From: Solirubrobacter sp035555675
GTDB lineage: Bacteria; Actinomycetota; Thermoleophilia; Solirubrobacterales; Solirubrobacteraceae
NCBI GenBank assembly: GCA_035555675.1
Contig: DATMGH010000210.1
Coordinates: 1-34,497 of the forward strand
Direction of reading: 5' to 3'
DNA: 34,497 nucleotides
The position numbers were made by a program, and so were the translations under genes. This document shows positions 15,061-21,898 of this stretch, in pieces. Under the pieces are notes generated by a model. It did not search any database. It saw nothing but the letters and a program-made list of their open reading frames with translations, and was not told the DNA's origin. Every line of letters begins with the position of its first letter. Positions within the stretch are counted from its first letter, which is position 1.

Positions 15061-16346
15061 TAAGTCACTGGGATCGCCGGGTCGGTCGCCCGGCCGGCGT
15101 CGACCAGGCCCGCCCCGTAGTGCGGGTCGGGGCCGGGCACGCCGAGGTCGCGCGCGGTCTGCTCGAGGCGGCGCGTGATCTGGTCCGGCGTCGGCTTCGG
15201 GCCGAGGACACCGGACGCGATCACCAGCGCCGCGGTGGCGCTGACGTGCGGCGCCGCCATCGACGTGCCGACGTAGCCGCTGGGGAAGCCGAACAGGCGC
15301 CGGCTCGAGCCGCGGTAGGTCATCTGGTAGATGTCGGCGCCCTTCGCCTGGCCGGGACGGCAGTTGGGGTCGCCCGGGATCCGGGCGTCGGGGCCGCCGC
15401 CGGGCGCGACCAGGTCCAGACCGGCGCCCTCGTTGGAGAAGTTCGACCGGCAGCCGTGCTCGGTCGTCGCGCCGACCGCCAGCACCATGCTCGCGCGCGC
15501 CGGGTACGCGACCGTCTCCTCCTCCTCGTTGCCGGCCGCGCCGACCACCAGCACGCCCTTGTGGCGCGCGTAGCGCAGCGCGCTCATGACGTTCGGGATA
15601 TCCGCCCCGAGCACGCCCGCGCCGAACTCGAAGGACAGATTGATGACGTTCGCGCCGCGGTCGACCGCGAAGCGGATGCCCTTGGCGATCGCGGTCGTGC
15701 GGCCCTCACCCTCGGCGTCCAGGACGCGCACGGGCAGGATCGTCGCCCCGTACGCGACGCCGGTCAGCCCGATGCCGTTGTTGGCGGTCTCGGCGATCGT
15801 GCTCGCGACGTGCGTGCCGTGCCCGTTCTCGTCGACCGGGTACGGGTCGTCGTCGACGAAGTCGTAGCCGCGCCGGAAGCGCTTCGGGTTGAGGTCCGGG
15901 GAGCGCTTGTAGCGGCCGAGGTCGCGGTAGGCGACGCCGGTGTCGAGCACGGCGACCACCACGCGCGCGCCGCCGGGGCGGCCGACCGCGTTCAGGTGGT
16001 CCCACGCCGTCGGGGCGTCGATCCCCGCGATCGGCGACGTGAGGTTCCACTGCATCGCCGCCCAGCCGGAGCCGCGCCCCGGGTCGTTCGGGATGAAGCT
16101 GGCGTGCGCAAGCCACTGGGGGCGGGCGCTGGTGACGTCGCCGCGCCGCTCGAGCGTGGCGATCGTCTGGGTGACGGTCCGGTCCGGCGGGACCTTGACC
16201 GACCGCTCGCGACCGTCCGCGTAGTGGACGAGCACGCTGTGCGGGTCGTAGTCGCGACCGGGAACCGGCGCGGCATGGGCAGGCGCCGCCGTGGCGGCGC
16301 CGGCGAGCAGGGCGATCAGTATGGGAAGCAGGCGGGCGCGGGCCAC
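15060..16346 (-). CDS. Secreted subtilisin-like serine protease (S8), compact
   Basis: This 428-residue exported protease has a signal peptide (about 1-26, ending AHAA), a short I9-like propeptide (about 35-85, HSVLVHYADG) and an S8 catalytic domain. The triad is Asp135 (VLDTGVAY), His176 (GHGTHVAST) and Ser362 (GTSMAAPHVS), with oxyanion Asn273 (AAGNEEEE). Cys299 and Cys329 may pair. It lacks the PA insert and C-terminal domains of the larger subtilase at 1967. The GTG start at 16346 gives a clean signal peptide, and the -10-like TATGTT lies 9 nt upstream. It is divergent from tadA (31 bp apart) and convergent with the USP gene across the palindrome. The likely role is extracellular proteolysis. 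Confidence 0.92.
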   Translation of the reverse strand: MARARLLPILIALLAGAATAAPAHAAPVPGRDYDPHSVLVHYADGRERSVKVPPDRTVTQTIATLERRGDVTSARPQWLAHASFIPNDPGRGSGWAAMQWNLTSPIAGIDAPTAWDHLNAVGRPGGARVVVAVLDTGVAYRDLGRYKRSPDLNPKRFRRGYDFVDDDPYPVDENGHGTHVASTIAETANNGIGLTGVAYGATILPVRVLDAEGEGRTTAIAKGIRFAVDRGANVINLSFEFGAGVLGADIPNVMSALRYARHKGVLVVGAAGNEEEETVAYPARASMVLAVGATTEHGCRSNFSNEGAGLDLVAPGGGPDARIPGDPNCRPGQAKGADIYQMTYRGSSRRLFGFPSGYVGTSMAAPHVSATAALVIASGVLGPKPTPDQITRRLEQTARDLGVPGPDPHYGAGLVDAGRATDPAIPVT

Positions 16347-16355
16347 GAACGTACG

Positions 16356-16363
16356 AACATAAT
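16356..16363. promoter_or_regulatory. Overlapping divergent -10 boxes (subtilase / tadA)
   Basis: AACATAAT reads TATGTT on the minus strand (16361-16356), 9 nt from the subtilase GTG, and CATAAT on the plus strand (16358-16363), 13 nt from the tadA TTG. The two polymerases could not occupy it at once. No clear -35 boxes are visible. Confidence 0.4.
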
Positions 16364-16376
16364 CGGCACGACTAAG

Positions 16377-16838
16377 TTGCACCACAACGACGATGAACAA
16401 CTGATGCGGGCCGCGCTCGCGGAAGCGACGCTCGCGCTCGAGCACGCCGACGTGCCGGTCGGCGCCGTGATCGTGGACGCCGACGGCGCCGTGATCGCGA
16501 CCGGCCACAACGAGCGCCAGCTGCTGCAGGACCCGAGCGCGCACGCCGAGATGCTCGCGATCCGGGCGGCCGCGGAGCGGATCGGCTCCTGGCGGCTGCT
16601 GGACACGACCCTCTACGTGACGCTCGAGCCGTGCGCGATGTGCGCGGGCGCGATCGTCCTGGCCCGCATCCCGCGCGTCGTCTACGGCACCGCGGACCCG
16701 AAGGCGGGCGCCGCCGGCTCGGTCCTCGACATCCTCGCCGAGCCGCGCCTGAACCACCGCCCGGCGGTCACCGGCGGCGTGCTCGCGAGCGAGTGCGCGG
16801 CGCTGCTCGTCGACTTCTTCGCCGCCCGGCGGCGCTGA
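16377..16838 (+). CDS. tadA: tRNA-specific adenosine deaminase
   Basis: This 153-residue cytidine-deaminase-fold enzyme makes inosine at the wobble position of tRNA-Arg(ACG). Zinc and catalytic residues are complete: HAE (His56, Glu58) and PCAMC (Cys86, Cys89), with family motifs VPVGAVIVD and GSWRLLDTTLYVTLEPC. The TTG start (16377) keeps the DDEQLMRAALAEA helix typical of TadA N-termini. Starting at ATG 16404 would give 144 residues and remove part of that helix. It is divergent from the subtilase and immediately upstream of tRNA-Ser(CGA). Confidence 0.9.
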   Translation: MHHNDDEQLMRAALAEATLALEHADVPVGAVIVDADGAVIATGHNERQLLQDPSAHAEMLAIRAAAERIGSWRLLDTTLYVTLEPCAMCAGAIVLARIPRVVYGTADPKAGAAGSVLDILAEPRLNHRPAVTGGVLASECAALLVDFFAARRR

Positions 16839-16857
16839 CTCGCTACCCTGGCGAGTC
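16837..16857. promoter_or_regulatory. Promoter -10 (TACCCT) of tRNA-Ser(CGA) inside an inverted repeat
   Basis: GACTCGC (16837-16843) and GCGAGTC (16851-16857) are perfect complements flanking TACCCT (16844-16849). The box lies 17 nt before the tRNA. The stem-loop also begins within the tadA stop codon, so it may double as a tadA terminator. Confidence 0.45.
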
Positions 16858-16866
16858 GCACGCCCC

Positions 16867-16956
16867 GGAGGGGTGCGAGAGTGGTTGAATCGGGCGGTCT
16901 CGAAAACCGTTGTGTGGGTAACCCCTGCACCGAGGGTTCGAATCCCTCCCCCTCCG
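16867..16956 (+). tRNA. tRNA-Ser(CGA)
   Basis: A 90-nt class II tRNA. The acceptor stem is GGAGGGG/CCCCTCC with discriminator G. The anticodon loop CTCGAAA carries CGA (reads UCG). It has a long variable arm and the T-arm GAGGG-TTCGAAT-CCCTC. The 3' CCA is not encoded. It is convergent with the RCC1-repeat gene, whose stop lies 10 nt away. Confidence 0.95.
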
Positions 16957-16966
16957 CTATTTGGCT

Positions 16967-18274
16967 CTACCGCTTGCGCGGCGTGCAGGTGCGGTAGACC
17001 CGCGTGTCCTTGATCGTCTGCCCGGTCGAGGTCCGTGCGCTGATGAAGACCTTGAAGCGTCCCTTCGGGAGACCGGTCAGGTCGACGGGCGCCGTGATGC
17101 GGGAGCGCTTGAGCGTCTTGACGCGCTTGCCGTTGACCTTCACCACGGCGCTGACGAACGTCACGTGCGCGACGCGGCGGATGCGGATCCTGAAGTTGCG
17201 GCGGCTCACGCAGCGCTTCGTGGACGGCAGCGAGAACACCTGCGACGCGGTCAGCTTGGGCGCCGCGGTCACCGGGTGCGTCTGTGCCGGCGGCGAGATC
17301 GGCGCCGCGGTGGCGGTCGGCGTCGGCGCCGGTGTCACGGTCGGGGCCGGCGTGCGGCTCGCGGTCGGCGTCGGTGTCGGCGTCGGGTCCACGGGACCCT
17401 GCGGGACGCTCGTGCCCCAGCAGGTCACGCGCGCGTCGGTGCCGACGGCGCAGGCGAAGAACGTGCCGACGCTCAGGTCGACGAACTCGCCCGCCGGCGC
17501 CGCGTTGAAGGTCGTGGCTCCGACGCCCCAGCAGACGAGCGTCGCGTCGGTCCGCAGCCCGCAGCCGAACCCGCTGTCGCCGGTCCCCACCTCCGCGTAG
17601 GACCCCGCGGGCGGCTTGGTCTGCCCGTGGGCGCTCAGCCCGGCGTCCAGGCCCCAGCAGATCGCGTCGTGGCCGGTGTCGACGCCGCAGCCGAAGCTGA
17701 AGTTCGCGGCGAGCTGCGCGTAGTCGCCGGCGGGCGGCGAGCCCTCGCCCCAGGTGTTGTGACCCCAGCACGTGACGGTGTGATCGGTGCGGATCGCGCA
17801 GTCGTTGCCGTTGACCGCGCTGACGGCCAGGAACGTGCCGGTGGGCGTCAGCGCCACGCGCGCGGCGGGCTCTCCCCAGCACGCGAGCGTCTGGTCGGTC
17901 CGGATCGCGCAGTTGTGATCGAACCCCGCGCTCACGGACGTGAAGGTGCCGCCGGGCGGGGCCGTCAGGTGATCGACCCCGTCATAGCCCCAGCAGGCGA
18001 GCGTGCCGTCGGTGCGGATCGCGCACGCGTCGGAGTCGCCCGAGCTGACCTGCCGGAACGTGCCGTCCGGCGGCGTCGCCTGGCCGTAGGCGTTCGAGCC
18101 CCAGCAGAACAGCGTCGAGTCGGTGCGCAGCGCGCACACCGTCGCGCGGCCGACCGAGACCTGCGTGAACGTGCCCGCCGACACCGGCGTCGTGTACTGC
18201 TGCGCCTCGGCCGCGCCCACCAGGACGACCGTCGCCAGCAGCGCCACACCGATCACTCCCAGACCCCGGAGCAT
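16967..18274 (-). CDS. Secreted RCC1-type seven-bladed beta-propeller protein
   Basis: This 435-residue protein starts with a signal peptide (about 1-25, ending AEAQ). Seven RCC1-like repeats of about 40 residues follow (about 26-290), each with (A/G)C-A-x-R-T-D-x-T-L-x-C-W-G. Seven repeats fit a closed seven-bladed propeller. Every blade carries a Cys pair, which suggests one disulfide per blade and stability outside the cell. A Thr/Pro-rich linker (PTPTPT type, about 295-335) leads to a basic C-terminal beta domain with two more Cys, like the tails of other secreted proteins here. A ligand or enzyme role is unknown. On the minus strand GATACT (18289-18284) lies 9 nt before the ATG with GTGACG 17 nt further up. 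It follows the metalloprotease gene by 55 bp in the same direction. Confidence 0.85.
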   Translation of the reverse strand: MLRGLGVIGVALLATVVLVGAAEAQQYTTPVSAGTFTQVSVGRATVCALRTDSTLFCWGSNAYGQATPPDGTFRQVSSGDSDACAIRTDGTLACWGYDGVDHLTAPPGGTFTSVSAGFDHNCAIRTDQTLACWGEPAARVALTPTGTFLAVSAVNGNDCAIRTDHTVTCWGHNTWGEGSPPAGDYAQLAANFSFGCGVDTGHDAICWGLDAGLSAHGQTKPPAGSYAEVGTGDSGFGCGLRTDATLVCWGVGATTFNAAPAGEFVDLSVGTFFACAVGTDARVTCWGTSVPQGPVDPTPTPTPTASRTPAPTVTPAPTPTATAAPISPPAQTHPVTAAPKLTASQVFSLPSTKRCVSRRNFRIRIRRVAHVTFVSAVVKVNGKRVKTLKRSRITAPVDLTGLPKGRFKVFISARTSTGQTIKDTRVYRTCTPRKR

Positions 18275-18283
18275 GTCTGGGTC

Positions 18284-18312
18284 AGTATCCGTCTCCGCCC
18301 GGGCGCCGTCAC
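18284..18312 (-). promoter_or_regulatory. Candidate promoter of the RCC1 gene
   Basis: On the minus strand GTGACG (18312-18307), 17-nt spacer, GATACT (18289-18284), then 9 nt to the ATG at 18274. Both boxes are close to the housekeeping consensus and the transcript would be nearly leaderless. Confidence 0.5.
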
Positions 18313-18329
18313 GGACGAACGTCGAGGTT

Positions 18330-19043
18330 CTATGAGAGCTTGCGAACGCAGCGGACGTCGGCCAGCGCGGTGACGCCGCCGGACTCGCTCATCCGCACGA
18401 CCACGTGCCCGCGGCACCTGCGCCCGGGACGCTTGGCCCGGCAGGAGCCGCGCAGGCGGCTCAGCAGCTTGCAGCCGAACGGCCGGGTGCTGCGGCCCGT
18501 CTGGGCGCGCAGGGCGCGGCGGGCCTCGGTGCGCAGCACGGTGCGCGTGAGCCGCGGCGGGCGCTGGGGGACGAGCGGCAGCGGCGCCGCCACGGGCGCG
18601 CTGGGCGGAAACGCGGCGACGCACTCTGGGATCGGCGGGACGTGGTCGAGCGTCCCCGCGTCCATCACCGGGTTGCCGGTGCCGCCGTCCTGGAACCCGA
18701 TCAGGTGCCCGAGCTCGTGCGTGATCAGCGGGCACAGCGGCGCGGGCGCGGTCAGCGTGGCGATCCAGGCGCGGTCGAGCCAGATCTCGCAGCCGCCGAC
18801 GGTCGCGCTGCCGCCGGCGTGCAGCCCGCCCGGTCCCGCCGGGAGGTCCGCGAGGTAGGTGACGATGCCGCTCGGGCAGCGCGGCGCGCGCCCGAGCCCG
18901 GCCCAGTAGCCGAGGCCGGCGTTGAGGCTCGCGACCAGCTGCGGGCCGGTCACGCGCTCCTGGTTCGGGAACGTGACGGCCGCCGCCGGGCTCGCGGCCG
19001 CCAGCGCGGCGACGACGAGGCCGAGGACGAGCCGCGCGCGCAC
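18330..19043 (-). CDS. Secreted metzincin-like metalloprotease with HExxHxxGxxD site
   Basis: This 237-residue protein has a signal peptide (about 1-22) and a compact protease domain. The zinc site is HELGHLIGFQD: His109, Glu110, His113, Gly116, with Asp119 in place of the usual third His. A Met-turn-like NPVMDAG (Met127) follows. An Asp third ligand is known for snapalysin (M7); the sequence around it (GCEIWLDRAW, THELGHLIG) also resembles matrixin-like proteins. Cys56, Cys85 and Cys104 may form disulfides. The C-terminal third (about 165-237) is Arg-rich with paired Cys. The GTG start abuts the TGA of the USP gene, so the two are probably co-transcribed. Extracellular proteolysis is likely; the substrate is unknown. 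Confidence 0.78.
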   Translation of the reverse strand: MRARLVLGLVVAALAAASPAAAVTFPNQERVTGPQLVASLNAGLGYWAGLGRAPRCPSGIVTYLADLPAGPGGLHAGGSATVGGCEIWLDRAWIATLTAPAPLCPLITHELGHLIGFQDGGTGNPVMDAGTLDHVPPIPECVAAFPPSAPVAAPLPLVPQRPPRLTRTVLRTEARRALRAQTGRSTRPFGCKLLSRLRGSCRAKRPGRRCRGHVVVRMSESGGVTALADVRCVRKLS

Positions 19044-19511
19044 TCAGGCCGCCAGGTCGGGCCCGTCGTCGCCGCGCGGGCGGTGGACCACGATCACCGG
19101 CACGCGCGCCTGGTGCATCACGTGGTTGGAGACCGAGCCGAGCATCGCCGAGGTGATCCGCCCGCGGCCGCGCGACCCGAGCACGATCACGTCGTGGGGT
19201 CCGTCCTCGGCGGCGCGCAGGATCTCGCGCGCCGGGTCGCCGTCCAGCAGGCGCGTGGTCAGCGGCAGGTCGTCCGGAACGCCGTCGGCCGCGGCGCGCA
19301 ACGTCTTCTCGACCTCGGCCTGCTCGGACTCGTGCAGCCCCCGCGTCCCGCCCGGCGCCTGCCAGGCCATCAGGGGCGCCGGCGGGACGACGGCGAGCAG
19401 CGTGAGCCGCGCGTGCGAGGTCTGCGCGAGCGCGATCGCGTGCTCGAGCGCGAGCGCGGCGTCCGGGGAGCCGTCGTATGCGACGAGCACGTGGCGGTAA
19501 TGAGGTGGCAC
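19044..19511 (-). CDS. Universal stress protein, ATP-binding type
   Basis: This 155-residue UspA-family protein has the N-terminus YRHVLVAYDGSPDAALALEH. The ATP motif GSRG, nine residues, then GS (GSVSNHVMHQARVPVIVVHRP) is intact. The GTG start (19511-19509) is set by GAGGA seven bases upstream; the ORF extends further but the extra N-terminus is implausible. It is divergent from the M29 aminopeptidase (35 bp) and directly abuts the metalloprotease gene downstream. It probably binds ATP in the cytosol as a stress-responsive dimer. Confidence 0.88.
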   Translation of the reverse strand: MPPHYRHVLVAYDGSPDAALALEHAIALAQTSHARLTLLAVVPPAPLMAWQAPGGTRGLHESEQAEVEKTLRAAADGVPDDLPLTTRLLDGDPAREILRAAEDGPHDVIVLGSRGRGRITSAMLGSVSNHVMHQARVPVIVVHRPRGDDGPDLAA

Positions 19512-19531
19512 GTGTGCATCCTCGCACCAGC

Positions 19532-19537
19532 TACGCT
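19532..19537 (+). promoter_or_regulatory. -10 box TACGCT before the M29 aminopeptidase
   Basis: TACGCT ends 9 nt before ATG 19547, with no ribosome site between, fitting a nearly leaderless transcript. Confidence 0.4.
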
Positions 19538-19546
19538 CGCCGTGCC

Positions 19547-20749
19547 ATGGACGATGTGACCCTCGCACGCTTTGCCGAGCTCGCCGTCGACTTCGGAGCG
19601 AACGTCCAGCCGGGGCAGATCGTCTCGCTGAGCGGTGCGCCCGGGAAGGAGCGGCTCGTGCGCGCGATTGCCGAGCGCGCGTACCAGCGCGGCGCGAAGT
19701 TCGTCGACCTGTCGTGGTTCGACCCCTGGATCAAGCGCGCCCGCGTCGCCTACGCGCCGGACGACACGCTCGAGTACGTCCCGCCGTGGTACGGCGAGCG
19801 CATCCTCGCGATCGGCCGCGAGCGCGGCGCCGCGATCACGCTCTCCGGCCCGGCCGCTCCCGGTCTGCTCGACGACCTCGACCCGGTCCGCGCCGGCCGC
19901 GACCGCCTGCCCGCGATCCGCGAGACGGGCGAGGTGGTGAGCCGGCGCGAGCTCAACTGGTCGATCCTGCCCGGCCCGACCCCGGCGTGGGCGGAGCTCG
20001 TGCACCCGGACCTCGAGCCCGCCGACGCGCTGGCGAAGCTCGAAGCGCAGCTGCTGCACGTGCTGCGGTTGGACCTCGACGACCCGGTGGCCGCGTGGCG
20101 CTCGCGCGCCGACCGGCTGGTGGAGATCGCCTCGACGCTGACCGCGCGCCGCTTCGACGCGCTCCACTACACCGGGCCCGGCACCGACTTCACGGTCGGT
20201 CTGCTGTCCGGGGCGGACTGGCAGGCCGCGCGCTTCGAGACCGCCGGCGGCATCCCGCACATGCCGAACCTCCCGACCGAGGAGGTCTTCACGTCGCCGG
20301 ACCCGACCCGCGTGGACGGCGTCGTGGCCGCCAGCAAGCCGCTGGTGCTGATCGACGGCACCGTCGTGCGCGACCTGGTCGTGCGCTTCGAGGGCGGGCG
20401 GGTCGTGCAGCTCGACGCGTCGACGGCGGCCGAGACGATGCGCACGATCATCGCCCGCGACGAGGGCGCGGCGCGGCTCGGCGAGGTCGCGCTGGTCGAC
20501 CGCGAGGGGCGCATCGGCGCGCTCGACACCGTCTTCTACGACACGCTGATCGACGAGAACGCCGCGTCGCACATCGCGCTCGGCCGGGCGTTCCCGTTCC
20601 TCGCGTCCGACGAGGCGACGGCGGAGCGGATGAACGAGTCCGACATCCACATCGACTTCATGATCGGGCGGCCCGAGCTGCACGTCAGCGGCCTCACCGC
20701 GGACGGCGACGAGGTGCCGGTTCTGGTCGACGGGACGTGGCGCATCTGA
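19547..20749 (+). CDS. M29 family metallo-aminopeptidase (AmpS/AmpT-like)
   Basis: This 400-residue cytosolic enzyme matches the thermophilic aminopeptidase family M29, which removes N-terminal residues using two metal ions. Family landmarks are YTGPGTDFTVGL (209-220), MPNLPTEEVFTSPD (239-252), GEVALVD (312-318), FYDTLIDENAASHIALG (330-346) and ESDIHIDFMIG (364-374). Probable metal ligands are Glu245 or Glu246, Glu313, His342, His368 and Asp370. Length is typical. ATG 19547 fits both the family N-terminus and the TACGCT -10 box. The gene is divergent from the USP gene and followed by tRNA-Ser(GGA). Confidence 0.92.
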   Translation: MDDVTLARFAELAVDFGANVQPGQIVSLSGAPGKERLVRAIAERAYQRGAKFVDLSWFDPWIKRARVAYAPDDTLEYVPPWYGERILAIGRERGAAITLSGPAAPGLLDDLDPVRAGRDRLPAIRETGEVVSRRELNWSILPGPTPAWAELVHPDLEPADALAKLEAQLLHVLRLDLDDPVAAWRSRADRLVEIASTLTARRFDALHYTGPGTDFTVGLLSGADWQAARFETAGGIPHMPNLPTEEVFTSPDPTRVDGVVAASKPLVLIDGTVVRDLVVRFEGGRVVQLDASTAAETMRTIIARDEGAARLGEVALVDREGRIGALDTVFYDTLIDENAASHIALGRAFPFLASDEATAERMNESDIHIDFMIGRPELHVSGLTADGDEVPVLVDGTWRI

Positions 20750-20757
20750 CGGCGCGC

Positions 20758-20763
20758 TAGCCT
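20758..20763 (+). promoter_or_regulatory. -10 box TAGCCT of tRNA-Ser(GGA)
   Basis: TAGCCT ends 14 nt before the mature tRNA 5' end, giving a leader of about 7 nt. The box TAGCCT also occurs before the 27-residue ORF, and TACCCT before tRNA-Ser(CGA) and the polymerase gene. Confidence 0.5.
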
Positions 20764-20777
20764 GTCGCCGGTTCTCA

Positions 20778-20867
20778 GGAGAGGTGCCGGAGCGGCTGAA
20801 CGGGCACGACTGGAAATCGTGTGACGGGGGTCAACCTCGTCCGAGGGTTCGAATCCCTCCCTCTCCG
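20778..20867 (+). tRNA. tRNA-Ser(GGA)
   Basis: A 90-nt class II tRNA. The acceptor stem is GGAGAGG/CCTCTCC with discriminator G. The anticodon loop CTGGAAA carries GGA (reads UCC and UCU). It has a long variable arm and the T-arm GAGGG-TTCGAAT-CCCTC. CCA is not encoded. The ribosome site of the next gene starts 7 nt after the tRNA. Confidence 0.95.
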
Positions 20868-20885
20868 TCAGATCAGGAGGACGCC

Positions 20886-21833
20886 GTGGCGGACGACGAT
20901 CGGATCATCGGCCAGCGGGACGAGGCGGACACGCCGCGCTACGCGGGCATCGCGACGTTCGCGCTGCTGCCCCGGATCGAGGACGTCGCGCGCCACGTGG
21001 ACGTGGCGGTCGTGGGCGTCCCGTTCGACTCCGGCACCAGCTTCCGGCCCGGCGCCCGGTTCGGCCCGGCGCACATCCGCGAGCACTCCCGTCAGCTCCA
21101 TCCGTACCACCAGATCCACGACGCGTACCCGTTCCGCGATCAGCAGGTGGCTGACGCCGGCGACCTCGCGGTGGGGCCGTACGGGATCGAGCGCGCGGTC
21201 GAAGCCGTCCACGTCCAGGCCGAGCGCTTCACGCGGCGGGGCACCAGGGTCCTCGCCCTCGGCGGGGACCACACGATCGCGCTTCCGTTGCTGCGCGCGG
21301 CCGCGGCGGTGCACGGACCGCTGGCGGTGCTCCACTTCGACGCGCACCTCGACACGTGGGACGTGCTGCACGGCGCGTCGATCTGGCACGGCTCGCCGTT
21401 CCGCCGGGCCGCCGAGGAGGGGCTGCTCGACCTCGACCACTGCCAGCACGTCGGCATCCGCGGCGGGGTCTATGACCCCAGCGAGCTCGAGGACGATCGG
21501 CGGGCCGGCTTCGAGCTCATCCGCACCGAGGCGTTCCAGACCCGCTCGATCGCGGACATCACGGAGCAGATCCGCCGGCGGCTCGGCGCGGGACCGGCGT
21601 ACGTGTCGATCGACATCGACGTGCTCGACCCGGCCCACGCGCCCGGCACGGGGACACCGGAGCCCGCCGGGATCACCACGCGCGAGCTGTTCGCGGTGCT
21701 CCGCGGCCTGCGCGGGCTGGACATCGTCGGCGGCGACGTCGTCGAGGTCGCGCCCGCGTACGATCACGCCGGCGTGACGGGGCTCGCGGCGGCGCACACG
21801 GCGTGGGAGCTGCTCACGCTGATGGGTGGGTGA
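20886..21833 (+). CDS. Agmatinase-like ureohydrolase (arginase family)
   Basis: This 315-residue enzyme belongs to the arginase/agmatinase family, which hydrolyses guanidino groups to urea plus an amine at a binuclear manganese site. All ligand motifs are present: GGDHT (His129), DAHLDTWD (Asp152, His154, Asp156) and SIDIDVLDPAHAPGTGTPEP (Asp243, Asp245). VVEVAPAYD (about 286-294) is the usual C-terminal signature. FDSGTSFRPGARFGP (47-61) is agmatinase-like rather than arginase-like. Guanidinobutyrase or a related guanidine hydrolase is also possible. GTG 20886 is fixed by AGGAGG (20875-20880). With only 18 bp after tRNA-Ser(GGA) and no separate promoter visible, the gene may be transcribed with the tRNA. 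Confidence 0.87.
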   Translation: MADDDRIIGQRDEADTPRYAGIATFALLPRIEDVARHVDVAVVGVPFDSGTSFRPGARFGPAHIREHSRQLHPYHQIHDAYPFRDQQVADAGDLAVGPYGIERAVEAVHVQAERFTRRGTRVLALGGDHTIALPLLRAAAAVHGPLAVLHFDAHLDTWDVLHGASIWHGSPFRRAAEEGLLDLDHCQHVGIRGGVYDPSELEDDRRAGFELIRTEAFQTRSIADITEQIRRRLGAGPAYVSIDIDVLDPAHAPGTGTPEPAGITTRELFAVLRGLRGLDIVGGDVVEVAPAYDHAGVTGLAAAHTAWELLTLMGG

Positions 21834-21898
21834 AGCGGCGCACCGAACGGTGGGAATGTGCGCGCCGACCGGGGCGCGGAACCGTTGTAGAGGGTGCG

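Noticed and set aside
15120..16376. Long N-terminal extension of the tadA frame
   Set aside because: It is antisense to the subtilase. TadA homology begins at about 16389, and a TTG start at 16377 fits.
20784..20885. N-terminal extension of the agmatinase frame
   Set aside because: It would translate through tRNA-Ser(GGA). AGGAGG at 20875 fixes the GTG at 20886.
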